The position numbers and the translations under genes were made by a program. A stretch of DNA of 64,000 bases, taken from contig NZ_VAUA01000001.1 in the NCBI RefSeq assembly GCF_005771405.1, forward strand, positions 62,001-126,000, read 5' to 3'. The notes beneath the pieces are model-generated. The model had not been told where the DNA came from. It made no database searches and worked only from the letters and a program-made list of their open reading frames with translations. Position 1 is the stretch's first letter. Each line of letters starts with the position of its first letter. This DNA is from Parasedimentitalea maritima (GTDB lineage Bacteria > Pseudomonadota > Alphaproteobacteria > Rhodobacterales > Rhodobacteraceae). This document shows, one piece after another, positions 10,542-20,076 of this stretch.

Positions 10542-11141
10542 GTGACCAAAGCCCTACTCGTTGTCGATGTTCAGAACGACTTTTGCCCCGGTGGCGCCTT
10601 GGCTGTACCAGGTGGCGACGCTATCGTACCCGTGATCAACCAGATGATGGCGCACTATGAGACGGTGATTCTAACTCAGGATTGGCACCCCCAAGGGCAT
10701 TCGTCTTTCGCGTCCTCACATTCGGACAAATCACCGTTTGACACTACTACCATGCCATATGGGGCTCAGGTTCTATGGCCTGATCATTGCGTTCAGGGGA
10801 CAAACGGGGCAGCGTTTCATGCCGACTTACGAACCGATGCGGACCTGATTATACGCAAAGGGTTTCGCCCCCAGATTGATAGCTATTCTGCGTTTTTTGA
10901 GAACGACCAATCCACTCCCACTGGATTGTTTGGATATCTGAAAGAGCGAAATATCAAGGACCTAACTCTTGTTGGTCTGGCAACAGATTTCTGCGTTGCA
11001 TTCTCAGCGCTTGATGCTGCACGCTTGGGGTTTTCCGTTCAGGTTGAGCTGGACGCATGCCGTGCCATCGATATGGAGGGATCTTTGAAAGCGGCATTAG
11101 AGAAAATGCAAAATGCTGGGATTACCCTGGGTCAGCTTTGA
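10542..11141 (+). CDS. pncA: Nicotinamidase (bifunctional nicotinamidase/pyrazinamidase)
   Basis: PncA hydrolyses nicotinamide to nicotinate for NAD salvage. The 199-residue protein carries the cysteine-hydrolase triad in expected contexts: Asp in VVDVQNDFCPGG, Lys in IIRKGF and nucleophilic Cys in ATDFCVAFSA. The metal-binding DWHPQGHSSF region is intact. A GTG start at 10542 is chosen because AGGAG (10531-10535) lies six bases upstream and the product then begins directly with the family's TKALLVVDVQ strand. The downstream hybrid kinase starts 41 bases later, and pncB follows it. Confidence 0.95.
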   Translation: MTKALLVVDVQNDFCPGGALAVPGGDAIVPVINQMMAHYETVILTQDWHPQGHSSFASSHSDKSPFDTTTMPYGAQVLWPDHCVQGTNGAAFHADLRTDADLIIRKGFRPQIDSYSAFFENDQSTPTGLFGYLKERNIKDLTLVGLATDFCVAFSALDAARLGFSVQVELDACRAIDMEGSLKAALEKMQNAGITLGQL

Positions 11142-11182
11142 GTCTCCAATTGTTAAGATCGTTGGTCTAGCTAAGGGTTGTA

Positions 11183-13453
11183 GTGGCAAAAATCCAAGGC
11201 AAGACGATGACCAAAACGGGGGCAACCTCATCTGGAAATCTGGCTGACTATAGCCAGATCTATAGTCCTGAAGGGCTATTCCTTCGCTACGCCAAAGGGC
11301 GAGTGAAGTATTTCGTTGCCCGTTTGGCCTTCATTATGGCAGCAGGATTTCTTTTGTTGGGACTGGTGCCGCTAAAGGCAGGCCTACTGTCAGTTTCGCT
11401 CATCATACTGGGTGAAATCGTTGATTGTCTTTTTCTTCACCAAGCACCGAAGATGCTTCAGCAAGGGCGACCATTGCACTGGTTGAAGTTTGTCAGCATT
11501 CTGACCGCGGCATTGCAAGCGTTGCCCATCGCGATTTGTGCCGGGCTTACCTGGGCTTTGCGTCCTGATCACGGTGAACCATTGTTTGCTATTGGGGTAC
11601 TGACCAGTGCCGCGATCAACGCAGGGCTGATTTTGCCATTCAATCGAGGTGCGGCCAAAACAAAATTAGCCATCTATGGCTTGGTGCCATTGGTCATGAT
11701 CGGTGTGCAGTTTTGGATCACACATGATGCCGATCGCGACGTTCGAATGGATCTGGCCGGGTTGGCAATGCTCTATACCTCGTTGATGTGGTTTATCAAT
11801 TTTGTCTCTAAGAGTTTTGAGCGCAATCGTGACCATGTTCTAGCGCAAGTAGATCAACGGCAACAATTGGAAGTGAACAACGCACTGTTGTTAGAGCAAC
11901 AGCAACAGGCCCAACGGCTGGCCATGGTGGCAGAACACGCCAATGACAGTGTGTTCTTGATGGGGGTGGATGAGCACATTACCTGGGCCAATGATGCTTT
12001 CACCCGGATAACAGGATATGGCTTTTCAGAGGCTGTCGGGCGTCGCCCACGCGATCTGTTTAACAGCATGACAACAGACCCTGAGACGGCCACCAAACTT
12101 CTGGAAGACAGAATCAAAGGCGTACCTTGCAGGACGGAAATCTACGTCCAGCGCAAGGATGGCCAATTCATCTGGCTGGAGACAAGCCAGGTTCCGGTTC
12201 GTGGCATAAACGGTGAAGTGGGTACCGTTGTTGTGATTGAGCGTGACATCACTAAAGCACGTGAACATGCACAAGAACTGGAAAACGCTCGTCGTTCTGC
12301 GGAAGAAGGCGAGCGGACCAAAACTGAGTTCCTCGCAACCATGAGCCATGAAATCCGCACCCCTATGAATGGTGTGATCGGCATGGCTCAATTGCTTGAA
12401 GGCACAACACTGGATACAGATCAGCGGTTGTACACCGATACAATTCTGAGTTCCTCCCGGACGCTGCTGGCCTTGATTAATGACGTGCTGGATCTGTCAA
12501 AGTTGGACGCCGATAAAGTGTCCTTCTCACTTGTTGATTTCGACATCCGCACATGTTTCGAGGAGACACTTCACCTTTTACAGGTTCAAGCCCAGCAAAA
12601 AGATATCCTACTCATCTTAGATGTGCTGGGTGAGGTCCCACATTTGGTTCATGGGGATGACGTTAGGATTCGCCAAATTTTGCTCAACCTGGTCGGCAAC
12701 GCTATCAAGTTCACCGAACTCGGCGAGGTACGGGTGACACTGAGCGTCAAGGAAGACCGGAACGGCCTACTGCTAGTGTTCGCGGTGAAAGATACAGGCA
12801 TCGGTATTCCAGCAGACAAGCTTGACCACGTGTTCGAACGGTTCTCTCAGGCTGAATCTGCCACCACTCGTCGGTTTGGCGGCACAGGTCTTGGACTGAC
12901 AATTTCTCGCAAGTTGGCCAACGCAATGGGCGGGGAAATTACTGTCAGTTCCAAACAGGGTAAGGGGTCCAGTTTCTTTGTAACTCTTGAGCTGGGGACA
13001 GTGCAGGAACAAGAAATTCCCCAAAAAATTCCAGCTGAAACTGAAATACCCATAGCTCTCCCCCGTGCCGGAATGCGGATTTTAGTTGCAGAAGACAACA
13101 AAGTGAACAGGCTGGTAATGCGCAAGTTCTTGCGTGATGTACCAGTTGAGTTGGAGTTCGCCCACAACGGCAAAGATGCTGTTGCAATGGTCGAGACGAT
13201 GAAGCCTGACCTGGTCTTTATGGATATGTCGATGCCGCTGATGAACGGCATCGATGCGACTTTAGCTATTCGCGGAAATGGCAAGGAACAGCCTGTCATC
13301 GTGGCATTGACCGCGAATGCGTTTGATAGTGATCGTACGGCCTGCTTGCAGGCGGGGATGGATGAGTTTCTGCGCAAGCCATTGAACCGCAGCGAGGTTC
13401 TGGCAGTGCTTCGACGTCACGATAATAGTGACCAAGTTCTGACAGGTAGCTGA
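11183..13453 (+). CDS. Membrane hybrid sensor histidine kinase/response regulator
   Basis: This 756-residue hybrid kinase lies between pncA and pncB. Order: N-terminal membrane module with about five to six segments (residues 45-205), a glutamine-rich coiled coil (225-250), a PAS/PAC domain (250-370), HisKA with phospho-acceptor His389 in [11 protein letters not shown], HATPase_c (NLVGNAIKFT, DTGIGIP, GTGLGLTIS), and a C-terminal receiver with Asp681 in VFMDMSMPLMNG. The stimulus is unknown; the PAS domain could bind a small ligand or flavin. A GTG at 11183 (AAGGG upstream) or an ATG at 11207 may be the start. No separate output regulator is adjacent, so it probably feeds a phosphorelay. Confidence 0.92.
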   Translation: MAKIQGKTMTKTGATSSGNLADYSQIYSPEGLFLRYAKGRVKYFVARLAFIMAAGFLLLGLVPLKAGLLSVSLIILGEIVDCLFLHQAPKMLQQGRPLHWLKFVSILTAALQALPIAICAGLTWALRPDHGEPLFAIGVLTSAAINAGLILPFNRGAAKTKLAIYGLVPLVMIGVQFWITHDADRDVRMDLAGLAMLYTSLMWFINFVSKSFERNRDHVLAQVDQRQQLEVNNALLLEQQQQAQRLAMVAEHANDSVFLMGVDEHITWANDAFTRITGYGFSEAVGRRPRDLFNSMTTDPETATKLLEDRIKGVPCRTEIYVQRKDGQFIWLETSQVPVRGINGEVGTVVVIERDITKAREHAQELENARRSAEEGERTKTEFLATMSHEIRTPMNGVIGMAQLLEGTTLDTDQRLYTDTILSSSRTLLALINDVLDLSKLDADKVSFSLVDFDIRTCFEETLHLLQVQAQQKDILLILDVLGEVPHLVHGDDVRIRQILLNLVGNAIKFTELGEVRVTLSVKEDRNGLLLVFAVKDTGIGIPADKLDHVFERFSQAESATTRRFGGTGLGLTISRKLANAMGGEITVSSKQGKGSSFFVTLELGTVQEQEIPQKIPAETEIPIALPRAGMRILVAEDNKVNRLVMRKFLRDVPVELEFAHNGKDAVAMVETMKPDLVFMDMSMPLMNGIDATLAIRGNGKEQPVIVALTANAFDSDRTACLQAGMDEFLRKPLNRSEVLAVLRRHDNSDQVLTGS

Positions 13454-13514
13454 TTCTCTTGCTCCCGGCGCGGTGCTGTCCTATCAAACAGTGAACCAAC
13501 GCATGAGGTCGCCT

Positions 13515-14804
13515 GTGGATATTGCTACCCGGGTCTATAATCATAAATGGAAGATTGATCCGATCGTGCGATCGTTGATCGATACCGATTTTTATAAACT
13601 CTTGATGTGCCAGTCGGTGTTCCGCAATAAGCCCGACACTCAGGTGACGTTTTCGCTGATTAACCGTTCGGTGCATGTGCCGCTGGCCCATTTGATCGAC
13701 GAGGGTGAACTGCGGGAGCAATTGGACCACATTCGGACCCTGTCGTTGTCGCGTGGTGAAAGTACTTGGCTGCGAGGCAATACCTTTTACGGCAAACGGC
13801 AAATGTTCCGTCCAGACTTTATGGAGTGGTTCGAAAACTTGCGTTTGCCCGCCTACCATTTAGAGCGCAAAGGCGACCAGTACGAATTGACCTTTGAGGG
13901 TAGTTGGCCCGAGGTGATGATGTGGGAAATTCCCGCTCTCGCGGTCCTGATGGAGCTGCGCAGTCGTGCGGTTTTGAACAATATGGATCGGTTTGAGCTC
14001 CAGGTTCTCTATGCTCGGGGTATGACTAAAGTTTGGGAAAAAATCGAGCGCCTGCGCCAAATCGATGGGTTGTCGATTGCGGATTTCGGCACCCGTCGAC
14101 GTCACTCGTTCTTGTGGCAGGATTGGTGTGTACAGGCGATGAGCGAAGGGTTGGGTGACAAATTCACGGGCACTTCCAACTGTAAAATTGCCATGCGCCG
14201 CGAGCTAGAGGCGATTGGCACCAACGCACATGAACTGCCAATGGTCTATTCTGCGCTGGCCCAGGACGATGTCGCATTGGCGCAGGCACCTTATGACGTG
14301 CTGTCGGATTGGCATGAAGAACATGATGGTAACCTACGTATCATCCTTCCAGACACCTATGGAACCCAGGGGTTTTTGGATCGTGCACCTGATTGGCTGG
14401 CTGGCTGGACAGGCATTCGTATCGATAGTGGTGATCCTGCTAGGGCCGCCGAGGCAGCGATCAATTGGTGGCAGCAGCGTGGTGAAGACCCCAGTCAAAA
14501 ACGGGTGATTTTCTCGGATGGCTTGGATGTAGAAAAAGTTGCCGAGCTGCAGAAAAAATTCGCAAGCCGGGTCAATGTGTCCTTTGGCTGGGGTACCCTG
14601 TTGACCAACGACTTCCGTGGCTTGGTGCCAAACGATGGCTTGGCGCCGTTCTCTGTAGTCTGCAAAGCTGTGTCGGCCAATGGACGCCCCACAGTCAAAC
14701 TGTCGGATAACCCGGAAAAAGCAATGGGCCCGCAGGATGAGATCGCTCGGTATAAGCGGGTGTTTGGCGTTGGTGAGCAAGAACGGATTAAGGTGGTAGT
14801 CTAA
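13515..14804 (+). CDS. pncB: Nicotinate phosphoribosyltransferase
   Basis: PncB joins nicotinate to PRPP to form nicotinate mononucleotide, the step after PncA. From GTG 13515 the product (429 residues) begins VDIATRVYNHKWKIDPIV, as in roseobacter homologues. GAGG at 13506-13509 is a well-spaced ribosome site for it, whereas the upstream ATG at 13503 lacks one. Family motifs include TDFYKLLMCQSVF near the N-terminus, FGTRRRHS (with the phosphorylatable active-site histidine region), the TSN segment and the GIRIDSGDP phosphate-binding loop. With pncA it forms a Preiss-Handler salvage pair interrupted by a kinase gene. Confidence 0.95.
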   Translation: MDIATRVYNHKWKIDPIVRSLIDTDFYKLLMCQSVFRNKPDTQVTFSLINRSVHVPLAHLIDEGELREQLDHIRTLSLSRGESTWLRGNTFYGKRQMFRPDFMEWFENLRLPAYHLERKGDQYELTFEGSWPEVMMWEIPALAVLMELRSRAVLNNMDRFELQVLYARGMTKVWEKIERLRQIDGLSIADFGTRRRHSFLWQDWCVQAMSEGLGDKFTGTSNCKIAMRRELEAIGTNAHELPMVYSALAQDDVALAQAPYDVLSDWHEEHDGNLRIILPDTYGTQGFLDRAPDWLAGWTGIRIDSGDPARAAEAAINWWQQRGEDPSQKRVIFSDGLDVEKVAELQKKFASRVNVSFGWGTLLTNDFRGLVPNDGLAPFSVVCKAVSANGRPTVKLSDNPEKAMGPQDEIARYKRVFGVGEQERIKVVV

Positions 14805-14845
14805 ACATCACCCAGCTTGGCTGACGTTTAGGATTTGTCTCCCAG

Positions 14846-15742
14846 CTACGCTAGGGCAGAGGCGGCGCGCAGTCGTCGTTCGCGCCAGATGACCAGTAAT
14901 CCACCGCCAATTATCAGAAATACGCCGGGAAACAGCGCGTTGTAAGGTGTCTCGTCAAAGAAGATCCACCCGAGGACAAAGGCGATTGGAATGCCGAAAT
15001 AGCTGAAGGGTGCCAGATTACTTTGTTCGGTCATTCGGTATGACACTACCATACACAACACAGCCGTGCCACCTACCGCGCCCATGGCAAAGATCCAGAA
15101 CAAATCGGACAGGCTTGCAATTGGGGGGAAATTTCCAATCGCCAGAGCAAGGCACAAAGATCCTATCAGGGCGGCAATCGTAGAGTACAGGTTGATTAGT
15201 GGGCTGGGGACGTCCGTGTCCATTAACCGCGCGGTTACGCCAGCAAGTGCGTACAGAAACGCCGCCCCCAGAGGGGCAATTGCAACATAAGTGAAGCTGT
15301 CACTGCCGGGCTGCATGACCATGATGACACCGCCAAACCCCATCAAGACCGCTGCCCAGCGTATCCAACCCACGCGTTCACTCAGTAGGGGAACGGCAAG
15401 GGCAGTGACAAAAATAGCATTGGCATAGGTGATGGTTGACGCGGTGGCAAAAGGCAGGACGCCCAGTGAGTAATAAAACAGGAACTGCGCCACCGTGACG
15501 TAAAGCCCGCGCATCAATCCAAGCTTCCATTGTCGCAATCGCAAGGGGCGACCAGATGCGTGCCACTGGCGTGATGACCAAAGGGCAAGGACCGAAGGAA
15601 AAATGCCAAAGAAGTTGCGATAGGCAGATAGTTCTGCCGCACCATAACGGGGCGACAGATGTTTAATAATCAGACCCATGACATCGAACAGGATCACTGC
15701 CGTCAGTGCCAGCGTGATGGCAAGTCCAACCGAGGCCTTCAA
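14846..15742 (-). CDS. EamA-family (DMT superfamily) permease
   Basis: The 298-residue membrane protein has about ten predicted membrane segments in two EamA repeats (roughly residues 8-140 and 150-285). Conserved-type motifs include LSPRYGAAELSAYRNFFGI in the first repeat and NLAPFSYFGIPIAFVLGWIFF in the second. Drug/metabolite transporters of this type export or exchange small metabolites; the substrate is unknown. The start lies four bases before the aldehyde dehydrogenase stop on the same strand, so it is the last gene of an operon with that enzyme, the acetyltransferase and possibly the ABC genes. Confidence 0.88.
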   Translation of the reverse strand: MKASVGLAITLALTAVILFDVMGLIIKHLSPRYGAAELSAYRNFFGIFPSVLALWSSRQWHASGRPLRLRQWKLGLMRGLYVTVAQFLFYYSLGVLPFATASTITYANAIFVTALAVPLLSERVGWIRWAAVLMGFGGVIMVMQPGSDSFTYVAIAPLGAAFLYALAGVTARLMDTDVPSPLINLYSTIAALIGSLCLALAIGNFPPIASLSDLFWIFAMGAVGGTAVLCMVVSYRMTEQSNLAPFSYFGIPIAFVLGWIFFDETPYNALFPGVFLIIGGGLLVIWRERRLRAASALA

Positions 15743-15745
15743 GGC

Positions 15746-17203
15746 TTAGCCATGGTGCGCTGCGACTGTTTTCAGCTGCGAAAATCCATACAGCGCCTCG
15801 AACCCTTTTTCGCGGCCATGGCCAGATTTTCCAACTCCACCAAATGGCAGTTCAACACCACCTCCGGCCCCGTAGTTGTTCAGGAACACCTGTCCAGCCC
15901 GCAGCTTTTTCGCCAACCGCATTTGCCGGGCGCCATCACGGCTCCATACGCTGGCGACAAGGCCGTAGTCGGTGGAATTGGCAATCTCAAGAGCTTCTTC
16001 TTCGGTGTCAAAGACGATGATGACCTGCACTGGACCAAAGATTTCATCCCGCGCTAGGGAGTGACCAGAGGGGACATCTTTAAATAACGTCGGGCGTACA
16101 TAGGCCCCGGTGTCTGGCGCCCCGTCTACGATAACCCCTTGTGCTGCCACAGTTAGATCCGATCCTTTTTCAAGGAACCCCTCAACGATCTGCTTTTGTC
16201 GATTTGAAATCAGTGGCCCGACGCGCAAATCATCTGTGGCTGGGCCAACGGTCAATTCGCCATAGGCCGCACTCATACGTGTGACGACCTCGTCGTAGAC
16301 ACCACGCTGCACCAGAATACGAGAGGAGGCCGAGCAGGTCTGGCCGGCATTCTGACATCCAGCGTTGACTAGAAACGGCAGCGCTGCATCCAGGTCTGCA
16401 TCATCAAAAACCAGCTGAGGTGATTTGCCGCCCAGCTCCAACGTCACGGGGATAACGTTTTTACCAGCCGCCTGCTGGATCAATGCACCTGTAGCCACAG
16501 AACCGGTGAATGAAATATGATGCACGCCTGGATGTGATGATAGCGAGGCGCCAGCTTCTGCCCCCAGTCCTGGCACCACGTTCAAGGCGCCAGCGGGCAA
16601 TCCTGCTTCTACTGCAATGTGGGCAAAAGCCAGCGCTGTCAGGCAAGCTTCCTCGGCAGGTTTCAACACACAGGCATTGCCCATCGCCAGGGCTGCACCA
16701 ACGGAGCGACCGATGATTTGCATCGGATAGTTCCAAGGGACAATATGGCCCGTCACCCCATGCGGTTCGCGTAGGGTGTAGACGGTGTAGCCATCCAGGT
16801 AGGGAATGGTTTCTCCGTGTACCTTATCAGCGGCACCGCCGTAAAATTCGCAGTACCGTGCCAGTGCAACAGCGTCTGCCCGTGCCTGGGTCAGTGGCTT
16901 GCCAACATCCATCGCCTCAAGCGCTGCCAGTTCATCAACACGCTCCAGCACCAATTGACCGATGCGGGTCAGAATACGGCCACGCTCCAATGCGGTCATC
17001 CGGCCCCAGTCGCCATCCAAGGCTGCCTCTGCGGCTTGCACTGCGGCGTCAATGTCACTTGGCCCACCGCGCGCAATTTCACAAATGTCACTACCATCCG
17101 ATGGGTTCACTAACGTCAGTGTCTTGTCGTCGGTAGGGCTGACCCATTCGCCGCCAATCAGGCAGGTGGTGGGATTGAACCATAGGGGAGTAGCGTCAGT
17201 CAT
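15746..17203 (-). CDS. NAD(P)-dependent aldehyde dehydrogenase
   Basis: The 485-residue ALDH-superfamily enzyme resembles betaine or gamma-aminobutyraldehyde dehydrogenases. Visible motifs are the cofactor loop FTGSVATG, the general-base glutamate in TLELGGKSPQLV and the catalytic cysteine in NAGQTCSASSR. The start at 17203 (MTDATPLWFNP) has AGGACC six bases upstream; the open frame extends 78 codons further, but that part lies inside the acetyltransferase gene and is not family-like. The start overlaps the acetyltransferase stop by eight bases, implying coupling. The physiological aldehyde is not determinable. Confidence 0.93.
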   Translation of the reverse strand: MTDATPLWFNPTTCLIGGEWVSPTDDKTLTLVNPSDGSDICEIARGGPSDIDAAVQAAEAALDGDWGRMTALERGRILTRIGQLVLERVDELAALEAMDVGKPLTQARADAVALARYCEFYGGAADKVHGETIPYLDGYTVYTLREPHGVTGHIVPWNYPMQIIGRSVGAALAMGNACVLKPAEEACLTALAFAHIAVEAGLPAGALNVVPGLGAEAGASLSSHPGVHHISFTGSVATGALIQQAAGKNVIPVTLELGGKSPQLVFDDADLDAALPFLVNAGCQNAGQTCSASSRILVQRGVYDEVVTRMSAAYGELTVGPATDDLRVGPLISNRQKQIVEGFLEKGSDLTVAAQGVIVDGAPDTGAYVRPTLFKDVPSGHSLARDEIFGPVQVIIVFDTEEEALEIANSTDYGLVASVWSRDGARQMRLAKKLRAGQVFLNNYGAGGGVELPFGGVGKSGHGREKGFEALYGFSQLKTVAAHHG

Positions 17204-17669
17204 TGTTTGGTCCTGCAATATCGAAAGTGTAGCTTTTGATCTGGTGTTTAGAAAAGGGGGCCCCTTCGCGCAGATCGCGCACGCCGGGCATACCGCTAAG
17301 GCAAGTCCCCCAAAAGGCGGCGGCTTGCTTGGAATGGGCGGAGAGGCCCATGCGCCAGCGCCCGGGAAATTCCTGCAACAGGATTTGCGCCGCCTGATAT
17401 CCAAGCCCTTGGCGCCGGTGTTTTGGGAAAATTGCAAATTCAGACAGTTCCCGGCGGTCTTCGGGCAGGTTTAGGACAATGGCAAAACCAATACGGGAGC
17501 CTCCATTGTTGATCCAGAACGCTGTAACATCCTTGCGGTGTAGCACCTGTTCAGCCCGGTCATCCGGGTTCATTGGGGCGGTGGGGGCTATTTCAAAGAA
17601 ATAAGGCGCCAGCGCAGCGGCTAGTTGGGCACGCTCACGTGGTAAAATCAGGGTCAATGACAGGGTCAT
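17196..17669 (-). CDS. GNAT-family N-acetyltransferase
   Basis: The 157-residue product has a GNAT fold: the central strand region ELSEFAIFPKHRRQGLGYQAA contains the acetyl-CoA pyrophosphate-binding R/Q-x-x-G-x-G/A loop (RRQGLG). The C-terminal part mentions an aromatic WRMGLS segment and an AAAFW helix, usual for this fold. It overlaps both neighbours by a few bases (ABC ATPase upstream, ALDH downstream), so it is embedded in the operon. The acceptor substrate is unknown; linkage to a peptide transporter and an aldehyde dehydrogenase suggests amine or amino-acid metabolism. Confidence 0.88.
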   Translation of the reverse strand: MTLSLTLILPRERAQLAAALAPYFFEIAPTAPMNPDDRAEQVLHRKDVTAFWINNGGSRIGFAIVLNLPEDRRELSEFAIFPKHRRQGLGYQAAQILLQEFPGRWRMGLSAHSKQAAAFWGTCLSGMPGVRDLREGAPFSKHQIKSYTFDIAGPNND

Positions 17670-19264
17670 GCAACGATAGCCCCTTTACCAAGGTCAGGTA
17701 AAACTGGTGCAGCAGCTAAGAGCGACTGAGTATAGGCGTGTTTTGGTGATGTGAATACGGCCTCGGTAGCACCTTGTTCAACAATTTCACCGGCTTTCAT
17801 CACAAGTACCCGATCCGTAATCGTCCGCACCACGTTCAAGTCATGGCTGATGAACAGATAGGTCAGCGCATAAGATTTGCACAGCTCGGCCAGTAGATCG
17901 AGAATTTGCGCCCGTACAGACACATCCAGTGCCGAGACAGCTTCATCAAACAGGATCAACTCTGGGCGTGTGATCAAGGCGCGTGCAATGGCGATGCGTT
18001 GGCGTTGCCCACCGGAAAATTGGTGGATAAACTTGGCGGCATCATCAGGCGATAGCCCAACTGCAGTGAGAGTTTCAGCGATCAAGTCACGTCTAGAGCT
18101 GCCTGTGGGGGGCTTGTCCAACAGATGAAAGGGTTCTGTGATCAATCGGTCAACCCGGTGGCGCGGATTGAAACTACCAAATGGATCCTGAAACACCACC
18201 TGCATTTTACGACGCTGTTCAGCAGATTGATTGATGCCGATAGGACCACCGTCCAACAGAATTTCACCGCCTTGCAACGGTTCCAATCCGAGAATTGCCC
18301 GTGTAAGGGTCGATTTCCCACAGCCAGACTCGCCCACCAACCCCAGCCGCTCCCCTCGGTTCAAGGTGAAACTGACATCCTTGACCGCGCGATAGTGGCC
18401 GGGCGCACCAAATAGCGACTTACGCGGCAGGCGGTAGTCACGGACTGCGCCTTTGACCTGTAGCAGTGGCTTAGGTGCTGGGGCAGGTGGTAACGCGACC
18501 TGATGGTTTGATGCCGCAAACAGCATCCGGGTATAAGGATGTTGCATGTTGGCCAACAATCCCTGAGTCGTCCCGCTTTCTACGACCTCTCCGTGTCGCA
18601 TCACTACAATGCGATCAGCCAGGTCGGCGACCACCGCCAGATCATGGGTGATCATCAACAGCCCCATGCCAAAGTCTTGTACCAGATCTTTTAGAAGGGC
18701 CAGGATTTGAGCCTGCGTGGTCACGTCCAGTGCCGTCGTTGGTTCGTCAGCGATTAGCAATTTTGGGCGAAGGGCGATGGCCATTGCGATCACCACTCGC
18801 TGGCGCTGACCGCCGGATAACTCGTGGGGAAAGCGGCTTAGTGGAAACCGGTCAGCGGGCAGGCCAACACGTTCCAGCATCTCCTGTGCATGTTGGCGCG
18901 CATTGGCTGATGACATCGCTTTGTGAATCAGGATGGTCTCCATCACCTGATCGCCAATCGTTTTGACGGGGTTCAGCGCTGTCATGGGTTCCTGAAACAC
19001 CATCCCGATGGAGGCACCGCGCAAAGCGCATAACTGCTCCTCGCTTTGTTCCAATAGATTGATGCCGTCCAGCGAGAGCGTGCCGTTGGCCTGCGCCAAT
19101 TCAGGCAACAACTGCATCACGGCTAGCGCGGTCATAGACTTTCCCGATCCGCTTTCGCCAGTGACCGCGACGATCTCACCCGGGGCGACCGAAAGAGAGA
19201 CATCTTTCAGGATGGCACTGTCGCCAATCGATAGCGTCAGGTTTTGAATGTTAAGTAGGCTCAT
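17666..19264 (-). CDS. Peptide ABC transporter, fused double ATP-binding protein (DppD-DppF type)
   Basis: This 532-residue protein contains two complete ABC ATPase domains of the oligopeptide/nickel class. Domain 1 has Walker A TGESGSGKSMTA, signature LSGGQRQRVVIA and Walker B LLIADEPTTALD. Domain 2 has Walker A VGESGCGKSTLT, signature FSGGQRQRIAIA and Walker B LILFDEAVSALD. The C-terminal peptide-transporter extension (HPYTRMLF, HAYTQSLL) follows each domain. It powers import through the two adjacent permeases. The ATG at 19264 overlaps the permease stop (ATGA), and the open frame upstream of it belongs to the permease region. Confidence 0.95.
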   Translation of the reverse strand: MSLLNIQNLTLSIGDSAILKDVSLSVAPGEIVAVTGESGSGKSMTALAVMQLLPELAQANGTLSLDGINLLEQSEEQLCALRGASIGMVFQEPMTALNPVKTIGDQVMETILIHKAMSSANARQHAQEMLERVGLPADRFPLSRFPHELSGGQRQRVVIAMAIALRPKLLIADEPTTALDVTTQAQILALLKDLVQDFGMGLLMITHDLAVVADLADRIVVMRHGEVVESGTTQGLLANMQHPYTRMLFAASNHQVALPPAPAPKPLLQVKGAVRDYRLPRKSLFGAPGHYRAVKDVSFTLNRGERLGLVGESGCGKSTLTRAILGLEPLQGGEILLDGGPIGINQSAEQRRKMQVVFQDPFGSFNPRHRVDRLITEPFHLLDKPPTGSSRRDLIAETLTAVGLSPDDAAKFIHQFSGGQRQRIAIARALITRPELILFDEAVSALDVSVRAQILDLLAELCKSYALTYLFISHDLNVVRTITDRVLVMKAGEIVEQGATEAVFTSPKHAYTQSLLAAAPVLPDLGKGAIVA

Positions 19265-20076
19265 GTCCGGGCCACCCGCAGTTTGGGGTCCAGCCAGTCT
19301 CGTAGCCCATCCCCCATCAAGTTTAAGCCCAGAACGGTCAGGATGATGGCCGTGCCCGGGATCAGCGCTAAATGCGGGGCAAAGCTGACCATGGTCTGTG
19401 CATCCGCCAGCATTCGGCCCCAACTGGGGGTAGGGGGCTGCGCGCCCAGTCCAACATAAGACAGTCCGGCCTCGGCCAAGATGCCCAATGAAAACTGTAT
19501 CGTGCCCTGTACAATCAATAGGTTGGCGACATTGGGCAGGATGTGTTCAGCAGAAATGCGAGCAGCGTTTTTGCCAGCTACACGGGCTGCCAGAATGAAT
19601 TCGCGCTGCCACAGCGACAGGGCTGCACCACGGGTGATCCTGGCAAAGACAGGGATGTTGAAAATACCAATGGCGATGATCGCGTTAACCGCACCCGCGC
19701 CAAAAATAGCAGTGATCAGAATAGCGATGACCAGTGACGGGAAGGCAAACACCAGATCATTTCCCCGCATGATCAGCTCGTCTAGCCAGCTGCCACTACG
19801 GGCGGCGGCAGCTAACCCCAGCGGCACCCCGATGCTCATACCAATGCCAACCGCGACAAGAGCCACCGCAATAGAGGTACGGGCACCAACCATGATCATC
19901 GAGAATATATCGCGGCCAAAGTGGTCCGTGCCCAACCAGTGGATTGCATTGGGGGTCTGTAGCTTTGAAGGGATATCCATCGTGGTATGATCAAACGGTG
20001 TCCAGACAAAGGACACCATTGCCGCCAGCAACACCAGCGCCGACAACGCTCCGCCAAGGATCAGATTTCGGCTCAT
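19261..20076 (-). CDS. Peptide ABC transporter permease (DppC/OppC type)
   Basis: The 271-residue inner-membrane protein has the DppC layout: an N-terminal membrane helix, then the segment NAIHWLGTDHFGRDIFSMI, then five helices. The EAA coupling loop is visible as AARVAGKNAARISAEHILPN (about residues 165-185). It forms the translocation pore with the neighbouring DppB-type subunit. Start and stop overlap both neighbours by four bases (ATGA), a tightly coupled arrangement. The transported substrate (peptide, opine, glutathione or similar) is unknown. Confidence 0.94.
   Translation of the reverse strand: MSRNLILGGALSALVLLAAMVSFVWTPFDHTTMDIPSKLQTPNAIHWLGTDHFGRDIFSMIMVGARTSIAVALVAVGIGMSIGVPLGLAAAARSGSWLDELIMRGNDLVFAFPSLVIAILITAIFGAGAVNAIIAIGIFNIPVFARITRGAALSLWQREFILAARVAGKNAARISAEHILPNVANLLIVQGTIQFSLGILAEAGLSYVGLGAQPPTPSWGRMLADAQTMVSFAPHLALIPGTAIILTVLGLNLMGDGLRDWLDPKLRVART

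Noticed and set aside
17204-17437. 78-residue N-terminal extension of the aldehyde dehydrogenase
   Set aside because: It overlaps the acetyltransferase gene, is Pro/Cys-rich and lacks family similarity; the ATG at 17203 has a good ribosome site.
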